Source of the DNA: Verrucomicrobiales bacterium
GTDB taxonomy: Bacteria; Verrucomicrobiota; Verrucomicrobiia; Limisphaerales; J093
Assembly (NCBI GenBank): GCA_024233215.1
Contig: JACKPW010000010.1
Span: forward strand, 177,293-241,292
Length of the DNA stretch: 64,000 nt
Direction of reading: 5' to 3'
Each line of letters begins with the position of its first letter. Within the stretch, counting starts at the first letter, position 1. The notes beneath the pieces are model-generated. The model saw nothing but the letters and a program-made list of their open reading frames with translations, did no database searches and was not told the DNA's origin. Both the position numbers and the translations under genes were made by a program. Shown piece by piece: positions 50,197 through 59,389 of the stretch.

Positions 50197-52611
50197 CTAC
50201 TCCGCCTCCCCGTAGAACTCGAACTGGCACTTGCCGCTGCCCCAAGGCGGGGGCGTCCAACCGCTGTCGTACCACAATCCGCCGGCCGAATTGCGATACA
50301 ACAGCGAGCGCGTTGCCAGGCCGAACTCGAGCTCGAACACCAGATGCCCCCCGGCGCCCGGGACGTCCGGAAGCGCCTGGAGCCGGAAACGCAGCGCCAC
50401 CCGACCGGGCGAGATCTCCTGTCGCTCCACGACCGCCGCCTCCGAACGGGTCACGGCGGCACTGAGCAGGTGCGGCCGCAACTGGACTACGTCGCTCCCG
50501 ATATCCGGATAGACCTGCACGAACTCGGTCGGAGCATTCGACAACGTGTAAGTCAGCTCGAAGTCCACATAGGTGTCCACGCCGACCTGCACCCCGACGA
50601 GGTGGGGCCACCAGTCATCCGGTTCGGACTCACCGAGCGCCTGCCGGATGTCCCCCTCGATGCGCCAGGTACCCTCGATCTTAAGATCGGTCCACACCCC
50701 GTCATTGAGGGTATGGCGAAGGCGCCCGCTGAGGTTCCCCGTGAGTTCGCTGATCCCGGCGTCTCGAATGGTGCCAGTGATCAGCGAATCCGCAGTGGAA
50801 TCGCAATTGACCGCGACCAGGCAGAGGTAATGGCCGGCCGGTACCGTCACCTCGACCGTATCGCCGACCTTCGTCAGGGTGCCCTTCGGCCAGGGAAAGC
50901 CGGTACCGCTGAAGTCCTTCACCACGTGCACATCCACCAGGGCCTTGCCGCTGACCAGGTCGGCCCGGACCACGAGCTTCCGCTCGCCGCCCTCGGCATC
51001 CACCCGCCACCAGCCGAGTTGGGCGGTGTAACCCCCGGTCAACTGGTAGGCAAAGTCGTGCCTCCGCTCGTCCGCCGGTATGACCTGGACCCCGGCGGGC
51101 GTGCCGTCGGCGTTCTTCAACGGATCGAACTTCGGCAACGCCCCGCCCCGGTTGAGCCAGTAGTCCGCGGCGAAGAAGCGGTAGTAGCGTTCAAGCTGGT
51201 TGCTGGTCTTGGCACGGACCGTGTCCTCGAGGCGCCGGAGCGTGGAGGAAAGACCATAACCCTCCATCGCATCGAAATGACTCTTGAAGTCCAGGCTGCC
51301 CCCGGATTTCGCGAACAGGAACGCGAGGAACTCCCCGGTCGCATACTCGTGACGGTCGTTCACGGTGGACAGCGGGAGATTGCAGAAGTCCGTCCGTTCC
51401 GCGCTGAACGGGAAGCGCAACGGATACGAGCGTCCCAGGAACAGCGCATACGACGCGTAGGTGGCGCAGGCCTCATGCCACCACTTCCGCATGCCAGCCG
51501 AATAGACGTTGTAATAGAGGTTCTGGACCGCGTGAAAGAGCTCGTGCCCGATCTCGTAGCGGAGCTGGTCCACCCCTTCGAAATTGGTCGGAATGTAGAC
51601 ATCGCCCGAACGCCCGGCCCACTCGGCTTCCACCGTGGTTGCAGGATCGACGATGACAAACCACTGCTCCTCGGGAATCTCGAAGCCGGCGGCGCGATAG
51701 GCTTCCGCGGCGCCATCGGCGGCGTCGGCGATGATCTGGGCATAGTCCTGGACCGGTATGAACTGCTTGGCCACGTTGTCGAACACGCGGTCCTCCGGGT
51801 TGAACGCCACCCGCGCGTGCAGCAGGTCCGACTTCAACACCCGGTAACCACTCGCCACGTAACGGACGGCCCAAATCGACAGATGGTCGGTCGCCAGCCG
51901 CAGCCGGTGCTGCACGGGATCGACCTCGGACGCCACCGAAACCCAGTTGCCTTCCTCAGGCAGCCAGTAGGCCGCCGTCACCGCATCCTCGATTGCCACG
52001 TCGGGGTTCAGCCGCTCGGGATCATAAGGCAACTCCAGTTGAAGCGGTTCCTCAAACCGGGTTTGCTCCCCGACTTGAACCTCATACGTCATGGTTGTTT
52101 CCAGTCCCGGAATCTCCCGCACGGTCCCCGCCGCCTCCGGCGGCCGGGCCAGCACCGCCACCGGGGTCGCGCCGGAGAAGGTCCCCGCCGGGACCGTCAC
52201 CGTGACGCCGTTGAGCGTGGTGGTCTGTTCCACTTCGGGCTGGGACAACTCGGACTGGTCACCGGCGCCGAGGGGTTCCGCTGAGACCTGGAAGAACAGC
52301 AACGGATTGTCCTCGCGGCGGGGCACCTCGAGCGTCACTTCCGCCGCCGATGAAACCCCCGAGGTCCACACGCCCGCCGCCGGACCCAGCAATCCGGGAT
52401 CCGTTGCGTAACGCACCGTGTAGAATGCGGGCGGCTGACCAAGGTTGAGTGTGAGCTGGAACCCATCCGGCCCGGCTGACCGCAGGGCCAAATGGGGCGT
52501 CTGCGCCACACTCGTCAGTGGGACAGACAGGCCAAGGGTGAGAAACAGGCAGCGGAGGACAGGATCGACGAGAGATCGTCCCGGCGCACAACGCAATGAC
52601 GCAGCACGCAT
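50197..52611 (-). CDS. Secreted gluzincin-like metalloprotease
   Basis: Exported protein of 804 residues with a signal segment (about 17-36). The N-terminal region (37-270) is beta-rich and includes a ZU5-like stretch (GVTVTVPAGTFSGATPVAV). The central region holds the zinc motif HELFH (His356, Glu357, His360) and Glu380 in WWHEACATYAS, 20 residues later: the HExxH...E spacing of gluzincin (clan MA) peptidases such as M1. The C-terminal ~350 residues look like one or two beta domains. It probably cuts extracellular proteins; substrate and exact family are unknown. Confidence 0.78.
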   Translation of the reverse strand: MRAASLRCAPGRSLVDPVLRCLFLTLGLSVPLTSVAQTPHLALRSAGPDGFQLTLNLGQPPAFYTVRYATDPGLLGPAAGVWTSGVSSAAEVTLEVPRREDNPLLFFQVSAEPLGAGDQSELSQPEVEQTTTLNGVTVTVPAGTFSGATPVAVLARPPEAAGTVREIPGLETTMTYEVQVGEQTRFEEPLQLELPYDPERLNPDVAIEDAVTAAYWLPEEGNWVSVASEVDPVQHRLRLATDHLSIWAVRYVASGYRVLKSDLLHARVAFNPEDRVFDNVAKQFIPVQDYAQIIADAADGAAEAYRAAGFEIPEEQWFVIVDPATTVEAEWAGRSGDVYIPTNFEGVDQLRYEIGHELFHAVQNLYYNVYSAGMRKWWHEACATYASYALFLGRSYPLRFPFSAERTDFCNLPLSTVNDRHEYATGEFLAFLFAKSGGSLDFKSHFDAMEGYGLSSTLRRLEDTVRAKTSNQLERYYRFFAADYWLNRGGALPKFDPLKNADGTPAGVQVIPADERRHDFAYQLTGGYTAQLGWWRVDAEGGERKLVVRADLVSGKALVDVHVVKDFSGTGFPWPKGTLTKVGDTVEVTVPAGHYLCLVAVNCDSTADSLITGTIRDAGISELTGNLSGRLRHTLNDGVWTDLKIEGTWRIEGDIRQALGESEPDDWWPHLVGVQVGVDTYVDFELTYTLSNAPTEFVQVYPDIGSDVVQLRPHLLSAAVTRSEAAVVERQEISPGRVALRFRLQALPDVPGAGGHLVFELEFGLATRSLLYRNSAGGLWYDSGWTPPPWGSGKCQFEFYGEAE

Positions 52612-52707
52612 ATGGTGGGTCTAAACAACGACGGTTCAATGCTGTCCAGCGCGGCCTCCCGAAGTAAAGGAGAATCACCCGGCACGTCGGCTACGTCCGC
52701 CTGGCAT

Positions 52708-52778
52708 CCCCGTAACGGCGGATTGAGCCTCTCCTGCACCCTGCCCGGCTTCGGCGAACGCCAGTTCGCCGCCACGTC
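52708..52778. repeat. Dispersed repeat, family C, copy 3
   Basis: Reads CATCCCCGTAACGGCGGATT, then GAGCCTCTCCTGCACCC, then GGCTTCGGCGAACGCCAGTT and CGCCGCCACG. It is nearly the same as copy 2. It lies between two secreted-protein genes. Confidence 0.7.
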
Positions 52779-52813
52779 CAACGGGGATCCGCCGGAACCG
52801 GCAATGAGCGGCA

Positions 52814-54658
52814 TCACGGTGCGGCAACGAACTCCACGAACTCCGTCGCGCCCGGTCCCACCTCCACGGTGACTTGAGTCCCGACGGAATGACTCCCTCG
52901 GGATCGCCACGCTTTGATGGCGGCACAGGGAAACCGCGGCTTCAGGATCACGCGCGCCACGGCCGTGGGGTCGACCACCGCAGCTTGATCCTTCTGCTTG
53001 GCAACCCCCCGGTTGTTGACGAGTTCGACGACCCAGCCGGTCGGAAGCCGGTTGATCTGGTACTGCACCGGCTCGCCCTCCACGGTGATCGCGAGCAGCC
53101 CGCGACAGAGTTCAGCCAGGCGCGCGTTGGACACCGCGGTCGTTCGGTGGGTAACGGGATTCGTCCATGGCTCCAGCACTTCAACCTCCCCTTCCGTCGC
53201 CAACTGCTCGAAGCGCGCTCCCAGCGATTCACGGTGGCGCAGCGACAGCAGCACGCGGCTTCCTCGCCGAAGCGCTTGCTCCAGTTCACCCATCAACGCG
53301 TCGTCGAAATCGATGTCCCCCGCGAGCAGGATCACCGGATAGGTGGCCAGCAATCCGGCCCTCACGTTCGTGAGCAACACATCGAACATTTCGCCGTAGG
53401 GAGTGGGCTGGAGGTAGGTCGCTTCCGGATTGCCCGGATCCGGTCGGACATGGATGTGGTCGCTGCCCGGAAAGAGCTGTTCCTCCAACAGGTCCCGCAC
53501 CTCGCGGTCGCCCGTGGTCGGTTCGAGAATGCCCCATGGCTTGTCCATGTAGCCGTTGTAGCCCGCCAGGTGATCCAGCACGACGGCCACCGGCGTGTAG
53601 GGCACACCGCGGTCGTGCGTCCGCATGAAGTCGTACACCTCCGCGGCCTTCCGGCCATGCGAGGTCAGCGTCCATGGCGCCTCGGCCTTTTCGAAGAAGA
53701 TGGCGATGCTGTTCTCCGGCGTCACCATCGCCGCCCCGGCAAACCAGCCATGCAGCCACATCCGCTCGTAGAAGCTCAACGAGTGACCGGCATCCAATCC
53801 CCGCGCGCCGCCGCCCTCCTGCCGGAGCGGTCCACTGGTGGTGCAGGCGCCGCCAAACCACGGGCTGACCTGCACCGACCACGGCTTCTGCCAGCGCTTC
53901 GACGCCCCGCGCGCGAAGGCGAGCTTCGACTGCGTGAAGGCGATGTTCTCCCCCACCTCCAGCCCGATGCAACGCGCCCCCCACTCCCCGGCATACGCCT
54001 CGTAATGCGAGTGGCCCGTCACGCTCATGACGCGGTCGAGCAGGTCCCGGCGCCGGCTCGTGAAATAGTCGCGCAGCACGTCGAAACACTCCTGCTTGCT
54101 GGTGGGACGCACATCATAACCCGCGAGCCCGGCCGGCTTCATCAGGTGCTTGAAGGCGTCGAACTGGTCGCCGTAGTTGCCCCGCCACCAGAACTCCGCG
54201 TGAGACAGGTTGTGGAAGTAATACCCCCATTCACCGAGCTGCACGGCGGTGAAGACGCCCGCCCGGTCCATCGCCGCCCAGGCCGCCTCGTTTTCCGGAC
54301 CGAGCACGCCCCGTCCTCCCTTGACCTGCATGTCGGCGCCCGGATACCCGACCACGGGCCAGCCGACCGCCGCCAGGTTATCGAGCAAAGGTTTGGCGTT
54401 GGGAAAAGGGCCCGGGCCGGGATCGAACCCGTTCCCGAGCCCCTGCTCACGCATGACACCGACCAGCTCCTTCAGTTGCCCCAGGTCTCCCGGGGAACCG
54501 TACATGCTGAACACAAAGCCGGCTTGACCGGGTAACCGTTGCACCCGTTGGGCGCCGTTCGCCAGGGTCGAATAAGCGGGGAAGCCCGGAGCCGGGTCCG
54601 CTGCAACTGCTGGCAAGGCAAGCCCAACCAACCCGACAATCGCGGCGAGGATTCTCAC
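52814..54658 (-). CDS. Secreted TIM-barrel glycosidase-like protein, family unknown
   Basis: Exported protein of 614 residues with a short signal segment (about 1-18, ending PAVAA). The first ~400 residues alternate helices and strands as in a TIM barrel, with acidic residues in AVQLGEWGYYFHN and AYAGEWGARCIG as candidate catalytic sites. Residues about 420-510 resemble the glutamine-amidotransferase-like domain that follows the barrel in GH42 enzymes (PVILLAGDIDFDDALM, ALRRGSRVLLSL). The layout suggests a glycoside hydrolase, but I do not recognise the family. A GTG start at 54658 overlaps the TGA of the upstream phosphoesterase gene (GTGA), so the two are coupled. Confidence 0.65.
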   Translation of the reverse strand: MRILAAIVGLVGLALPAVAADPAPGFPAYSTLANGAQRVQRLPGQAGFVFSMYGSPGDLGQLKELVGVMREQGLGNGFDPGPGPFPNAKPLLDNLAAVGWPVVGYPGADMQVKGGRGVLGPENEAAWAAMDRAGVFTAVQLGEWGYYFHNLSHAEFWWRGNYGDQFDAFKHLMKPAGLAGYDVRPTSKQECFDVLRDYFTSRRRDLLDRVMSVTGHSHYEAYAGEWGARCIGLEVGENIAFTQSKLAFARGASKRWQKPWSVQVSPWFGGACTTSGPLRQEGGGARGLDAGHSLSFYERMWLHGWFAGAAMVTPENSIAIFFEKAEAPWTLTSHGRKAAEVYDFMRTHDRGVPYTPVAVVLDHLAGYNGYMDKPWGILEPTTGDREVRDLLEEQLFPGSDHIHVRPDPGNPEATYLQPTPYGEMFDVLLTNVRAGLLATYPVILLAGDIDFDDALMGELEQALRRGSRVLLSLRHRESLGARFEQLATEGEVEVLEPWTNPVTHRTTAVSNARLAELCRGLLAITVEGEPVQYQINRLPTGWVVELVNNRGVAKQKDQAAVVDPTAVARVILKPRFPCAAIKAWRSRGSHSVGTQVTVEVGPGATEFVEFVAAP

Positions 54659-56229
54659 GGCGCCTTCCCCTCGACCCGTATGGTCCGCGATCCATGAAAC
54701 ACCCGTCCGTACTGGTCTTCCGAACGGACCCGGATGCGATGCTCGCCGACCGGAATCCCATCCGGCAGACGCCCCTTCCACAAGTGGTGGGACGCCTTCG
54801 CATTGGTCAACGGCCGCCCCTTCAAATCCTTGCTGGCCGCCTCCCGTCGCTTGACCTCGACGTAGTAGGGATCCTCCTCCAGCACCTTCTCCAGACGGGT
54901 CCATTCGCCGTCTTCACTCAAGCACATCTCCACCGTGGAACGATCCGAACCGCCGAAGACGTTCACATAGACCTCGGCCGAACCGGTGGCTTCGGCGGAC
55001 ACCACCTCGGGCGCATACACGTTCATCTGGTAATCCGCCGGACGCCGCGCGGCCTTGAAATCCACCACCGCACTCTGGCCGTCGAAGGTGATGACGGAAT
55101 AGCCGTTCGGCGCACCGTCCGCCATCGTGGTGTGCGGAATGCCGTTTTCATCGGGTTCACCACTCCACCAACTGCCGCACACCGTGACGTTGACCACATG
55201 GTGATGCGGTTGCGCCCCGCGCCAGCCGGCCTCGGGTCCCAGATGAAAATGCGCCTGCCAGTGGGTGTGGCCGGAGATCGACATCGTGTACGGACGCGGC
55301 TCGATCAGGCGGAACAACTTCTCGCGGTCCTCCGTCTGGGTGATCGGGATGTGCATCATGAAGAGCACCAACCGGTCTTCCGGAACATGCCGGAGCAGGT
55401 TCTCCACAAAGGTCAGCTGATCCCCGCCCAGTTCCGAGGTGTAACCGCCCGTCCCCTGCGGTTTGGCGCCGCCCCAACGGACGTTGTCAAGAACCACGAA
55501 CTGCACCGGCCCGTACGCGTAGCTGTAGTAGTTCGGGCCGTAGAATCGCTCGTAGGTCTCGTCCGAATGCCGGTCGTCCACGGCGTCGTAGTTCTGGTCG
55601 TGATTCCCGATCACGTTGTACCAGGGGATTCCGATCAGCGCGACCAGGGCATTGTGGTTCTCGAACAGCGACAGGTCGTCGAACAGGATGTCGCCCAGCG
55701 TCACACCGAACTTCGCCGGGGTGCCGATCAATTCCTCGATCACGTCGTGTGCCATGTAATCCAGCTCCTTCTGGTCGCGCGCCTGGGTGTCGCCGAAGAA
55801 CAGCGCCTGAAACCGGCCGGGCTCCGGACGCCGGTACAGCGGGAAATCCACCGACTCCGGCAGCGGGCCGGTCGGGGGCACGCCGCCGAAGTGGAGCTTC
55901 GGAGAACCGTTGGGCTTGTGGGTGTAGTAGAACCGCGGCAGCTGATTGCGGCCTACCGGCGTCATCCAACCGCTCGGTTTGACGACAAACAACGTGCAAT
56001 CGTCATCCACCGGCAACCGCCATTGTCCTTCCGCATCGGTTTCGACGACCTCGCGCTGGTTGGACACCAGCACGCCGGGGATACCGGGTTCACCGGGGTC
56101 CCGGACCTCGTTGCGGTTCTCGTCGTGATAGACCACTCCCCGGGCCCACTCGGTTTCGGGCGCCGCCACCCCGAGCACACAGCCCAAACCCAGGCTCGCC
56201 ACCATCAGTGAAAGGTGTTCGCGTCTCAT
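54655..56229 (-). CDS. Secreted calcineurin-like phosphoesterase
   Basis: Exported protein of 524 residues. A signal segment (about 6-24) is followed by an SdrD-B-like beta domain (30-100, GVVYHDENRNEVRDPGEPGIPGV). The metallophosphatase core (about 120-330) carries FFGDTQ, VTLGDILFD, VIGNHDQNYD, MMHIPI and SGHTHWQ, the metal ligands and catalytic residues of the family. A C-terminal beta domain (about 340-524) matches the layout of secreted metallophosphoesterases with N- and C-terminal accessory domains. The ATG at 56229 is used. The gene is coupled to the following TIM-barrel-like gene. Confidence 0.88.
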   Translation of the reverse strand: MRREHLSLMVASLGLGCVLGVAAPETEWARGVVYHDENRNEVRDPGEPGIPGVLVSNQREVVETDAEGQWRLPVDDDCTLFVVKPSGWMTPVGRNQLPRFYYTHKPNGSPKLHFGGVPPTGPLPESVDFPLYRRPEPGRFQALFFGDTQARDQKELDYMAHDVIEELIGTPAKFGVTLGDILFDDLSLFENHNALVALIGIPWYNVIGNHDQNYDAVDDRHSDETYERFYGPNYYSYAYGPVQFVVLDNVRWGGAKPQGTGGYTSELGGDQLTFVENLLRHVPEDRLVLFMMHIPITQTEDREKLFRLIEPRPYTMSISGHTHWQAHFHLGPEAGWRGAQPHHHVVNVTVCGSWWSGEPDENGIPHTTMADGAPNGYSVITFDGQSAVVDFKAARRPADYQMNVYAPEVVSAEATGSAEVYVNVFGGSDRSTVEMCLSEDGEWTRLEKVLEEDPYYVEVKRREAASKDLKGRPLTNAKASHHLWKGRLPDGIPVGEHRIRVRSEDQYGRVFHGSRTIRVEGKAP

Positions 56230-56468
56230 GCGCGCGGAAGGTCGGGGCAACATCCCCGGAAGGAAAGCCCCTTTTTGAGACGATTGGGTGACGGGCAAAC
56301 CGTCCGCATGCGACCGACGGGGCGGACGCCATCGCCCAACGGACCGGCTCCCTCCACGTGCACAAGCCCCAAGACGCGCAGCTCGGCGCGAGGCTCAGCC
56401 GGCTCGCTCCCCCCAGACTTCTCGCCGCCCTCAGATGGCGTTTCCGCGCCGCGCAATTCCCTTCATCG

Positions 56469-57527
56469 CTACTCTTCCAGCCGGAAGGTTGCCACCACGG
56501 CGCGATGATCGGAGACCCAGGGACCGGCGTGAACGATCTCACTCGTTTCCCTGCCTTCGCCGACCACGCCGGCGCGGACCACCTCCAGGCCCTCCCCGGC
56601 GAAGTAGATCATGTCGATCCGCTCCAGCACCTGATCCGGATAGGGTCGGCGGCCCGGTGTGCCCGCAGAATACCGCGGCGTCCACGTGATGCCGGGCTTT
56701 GCCACCTCATCCGGAAAGGCAGCCCGGTAGGCATCGCGCAACCCGAGATCGGCCAGCAGCTTCGAACCTTTCCATTCCACTCTGAACCGCAACGGACGCC
56801 CCGTCGGATTCTCCACCCAGCGATCCATGCCGGTGGCGGCCGCCCGCGCAGTCCAGTCGAGGTGCGAGGACTCGTTGAAATCGCCGGTCAGGATGACCTT
56901 CTCGCCCGCCTGCAAGTGAGGCCGAAGTCTCTCGACGGTGTGCCAGTAACCCCGCGGACCGGCGCTGGCATCGGACGCGGCCAGGATCTCCGCCTCGAAC
57001 TGGTCCAGGTCGGCCGGTACGTCCCCCGAACGCAAACGCTGTTGGATCAATCCGACGCCACCGTTGCTGCGCGGCCACCAGTGGGCATTGACCAGCACGA
57101 TCCGCCTTCCGTCCGGCAACTCCACCTCCGCGGCGGTCAGGAAGTCCTCCATTACCAGGCGCCGCAGGGGGAACCGTGAAAGGATCGCACCAGTGTAGCC
57201 CGACTGCCCCGTGCCGAATCCCTGCCACCCGGGCCCAAGCTTTTTCAGCAGGGGTTCGACCGCACCGCATTCCTGAACCCCCACGAGGTCAGCACGGCAC
57301 TCGCGAATGACCGCCGCGATGTCGTCGCGTCGCGAGCCTCCGAAATCCCTGTCGGGGAAACCCACACCGGCCGCGTTGCCGCCTCCCTCGAGGATGTTGA
57401 AGGACATCACCGTGAACGACACCGATGGGCCCCTGGCATCCTCCGGAGCCGCCTCCACCGCGTCGCCACAGGCAACCGCAGGGAGGGCGGCGAGCAGCAG
57501 AGCTACCCTCTGGGGAAGACGTCTCAC
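56469..57527 (-). CDS. Secreted endonuclease/exonuclease/phosphatase family protein
   Basis: Protein of 352 residues with a signal segment (about 7-20, LLLAALPAVAC; the cysteine could be a lipid site). The EEP fold shows FTVMSFNILEGGG (39-51), VGVQECGAVE, GAILSRFPL, LVNAHWWPRSN, ILTGDFNESSHLDW and the final WVSDHRAVVATF, the metal- and phosphate-binding residues of the DNase I-like superfamily. The substrate could be DNA, a phospholipid or a phosphosugar. A GTG at 57527 is the start. It lies 239 bp upstream of the calcineurin-like gene, same strand. Confidence 0.88.
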   Translation of the reverse strand: MRRLPQRVALLLAALPAVACGDAVEAAPEDARGPSVSFTVMSFNILEGGGNAAGVGFPDRDFGGSRRDDIAAVIRECRADLVGVQECGAVEPLLKKLGPGWQGFGTGQSGYTGAILSRFPLRRLVMEDFLTAAEVELPDGRRIVLVNAHWWPRSNGGVGLIQQRLRSGDVPADLDQFEAEILAASDASAGPRGYWHTVERLRPHLQAGEKVILTGDFNESSHLDWTARAAATGMDRWVENPTGRPLRFRVEWKGSKLLADLGLRDAYRAAFPDEVAKPGITWTPRYSAGTPGRRPYPDQVLERIDMIYFAGEGLEVVRAGVVGEGRETSEIVHAGPWVSDHRAVVATFRLEE

Positions 57528-57589
57528 TTGAAAGCAATTCGCCGGGCTGGGGAGCCCGGCGAACCGTCAGAACGGAATGTCCACTCCCG

Positions 57590-58405
57590 CTATTCCTTGC
57601 CCAGCGCCTTGGCCACGGCGGTTTCGAGGGCGGGGCCGCGGAGGTTCTTCGCAATGATCTTGCCCTCACCATCCAGCAGGTAGGTGGCCGGGATGGAGTT
57701 CACCCCGTATTGACCCGCCAGCTTGTTCTGCCAGCCCTTGCCATCGAAGTACTGCTGCCAGGTCATCTTCTTGTCCTTCAGGAACGTCTCCAGCTTCTCC
57801 TTGTCGCTGTCCAGGCTGATGCCGAGGATCTCGAAACCGGCCTTGTGGTGCTTCTCGTAGGCGTCGAGTACGTTCGGCAGTTCCCCGACACAGGGTCCGC
57901 ACCAGGTGGCCCAGAAATCGATCAGCACCACCTTGCCCTTGTAAGCCGCCAGGTTGAACGGCTTGCCGCCCAGATCCTTCTCGTCGAACTCGGGGAACTT
58001 GGCGCCCTCGACCAGGCTCTTCTGGATCTTCTCCGCCGCCTCCTGGCGCTTGAGCATGGCCACAGCCTGGGCATCCGGAAAATCCTGCTTCAACTGTTCC
58101 AGCAGCGCGTTGCCCTTGTCCTCATTCCGGAAGACCTGCAGATAGAGCTGCGCCTTCATGAACAGGATTTGGGCCACCTCATCGGTCTTCTCGTCCTTGT
58201 GCTTGGCGAGAAGGGCGTCGAACTCCTTCAGCTCGTCCGCCATCTTCTCCTCGGTCCGGTCGCCGGCCTGCAGCTTGACCCGGATCTTGTCGACGAGTTC
58301 CTTGAGTTCCGTGGCGGCGGACCCCGGCGTCTCAGCCGCACGGGCAAACGCGGGAATCACGAGCAGTCCTGCAACCAGCAGGGCGGGGATGGATCTGATC
58401 TTCAT
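57590..58405 (-). CDS. TlpA-like thioredoxin-fold oxidoreductase
   Basis: Exported protein of 271 residues with a signal peptide (about 1-23, ending ARAAE). An N-terminal helical region (30-130), rich in lysine and glutamate, is followed by an AhpC/TlpA-type thioredoxin domain (about 134-268). The active site is WCGPC (168-172), and the conserved cis-proline region reads NSIPATYLL. TlpA-type proteins reduce disulfides of periplasmic proteins, including apo-cytochrome c. The ATG at 58405 gives the signal peptide. The gene stands alone between an EEP gene and pgl. Confidence 0.9.
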   Translation of the reverse strand: MKIRSIPALLVAGLLVIPAFARAAETPGSAATELKELVDKIRVKLQAGDRTEEKMADELKEFDALLAKHKDEKTDEVAQILFMKAQLYLQVFRNEDKGNALLEQLKQDFPDAQAVAMLKRQEAAEKIQKSLVEGAKFPEFDEKDLGGKPFNLAAYKGKVVLIDFWATWCGPCVGELPNVLDAYEKHHKAGFEILGISLDSDKEKLETFLKDKKMTWQQYFDGKGWQNKLAGQYGVNSIPATYLLDGEGKIIAKNLRGPALETAVAKALGKE

Positions 58406-58565
58406 GTTTCGATGGGGTAATGCGTTTCTGTTCCAATACTGTCCGCGCAGGGGAACAGCAGGAGCCGCCCGTGGCAAGCTCTTTCAACGAGCCTTTCAAC
58501 GAGCCAACGAGCCGGATCGCGACGCGATGTCACGATCGCCTGCCAGGGTTACGAACGGCCTCCCC

Positions 58566-59369
58566 CTACGGGGCCACGTCGCTGAACAGCACCGTGCGGT
58601 CGCGACCTCGCAGGACCCGGGCCAGCGGCGTTGTGCCATTGGGCTGGAGGGACTCCCGCAGGGCCTCGCGTTTCCCCGCACCGGAAATCAGCACCCAGAC
58701 CTCCCGGGCATCCGCCAGCACGGAATACGTGAGCGTCAGACGTTCAGGCGGCGGCTTCGGACCATTGACCGGGAGAAACACCTTGCGGCTTTCCAACACT
58801 TCGGTCGCCGCCCCCGGAAACAGCGACGCCACGTGGCCATCCTCGCCCATGCCCAGAATCACCAGGTCCAGGATCGGCTGGCCGTCCACACTCATAGGCG
58901 CGCGGTGCAGCAATTCGGCCTGGGATTGGGCTGCCATGAATTCCCGGTCCGGGCCGCCCGCGAGGGGATGGCGATGGGCGGTCGGAATGTCGAGCGGATC
59001 GAACAGAAGCTCACGGGCCAGGCGGTAGTTGCTGTCGGGGTGGTCCAGCGACACCCAGCGTTCGTCGGCGAAGAAGAACTCGACACCGCTCCACAACCCC
59101 TTGCCGGCGCCGGTTTGCTGAACCAGCGCTTCATAGAAGGCCCGCGCAATCCGCCCCCCCGAAAGCGCGACGCAGAACGGGCGGCCGGGCGGCAGAAGCA
59201 AGGGAACAACAGCATCCGCCGTCGGGCCCTCCCCAAGGGGGTCGGCCGGCTCCCCATCCCGCTCGAGCGATCGGCGAAAGCGGAGGAGTTCCAGCCAGCG
59301 CTTCGCCGCCGCCCCGGCCAGCGCGGTGGCGGTGTCAAAGTGCAGCAGGGTGTGGCGCAATGGAGACAT
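58566..59369 (-). CDS. pgl: 6-Phosphogluconolactonase
   Basis: Enzyme of 267 residues for the second step of the oxidative pentose phosphate pathway. The Pgl/NagB-type fold has ALSGGRIARAFYEAL, the FFADERWVSLDHPDSNYR block and LGMGEDGHVASLFPG, which form the active site in this family. The ATG at 59369 gives a usual length. It follows zwf by 20 bp on the same strand, so the two form an operon that supplies NADPH and pentoses. Confidence 0.93.
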   Translation of the reverse strand: MSPLRHTLLHFDTATALAGAAAKRWLELLRFRRSLERDGEPADPLGEGPTADAVVPLLLPPGRPFCVALSGGRIARAFYEALVQQTGAGKGLWSGVEFFFADERWVSLDHPDSNYRLARELLFDPLDIPTAHRHPLAGGPDREFMAAQSQAELLHRAPMSVDGQPILDLVILGMGEDGHVASLFPGAATEVLESRKVFLPVNGPKPPPERLTLTYSVLADAREVWVLISGAGKREALRESLQPNGTTPLARVLRGRDRTVLFSDVAP

Positions 59370-59389
59370 GCGAGGGTCGGCCCCGGGGT

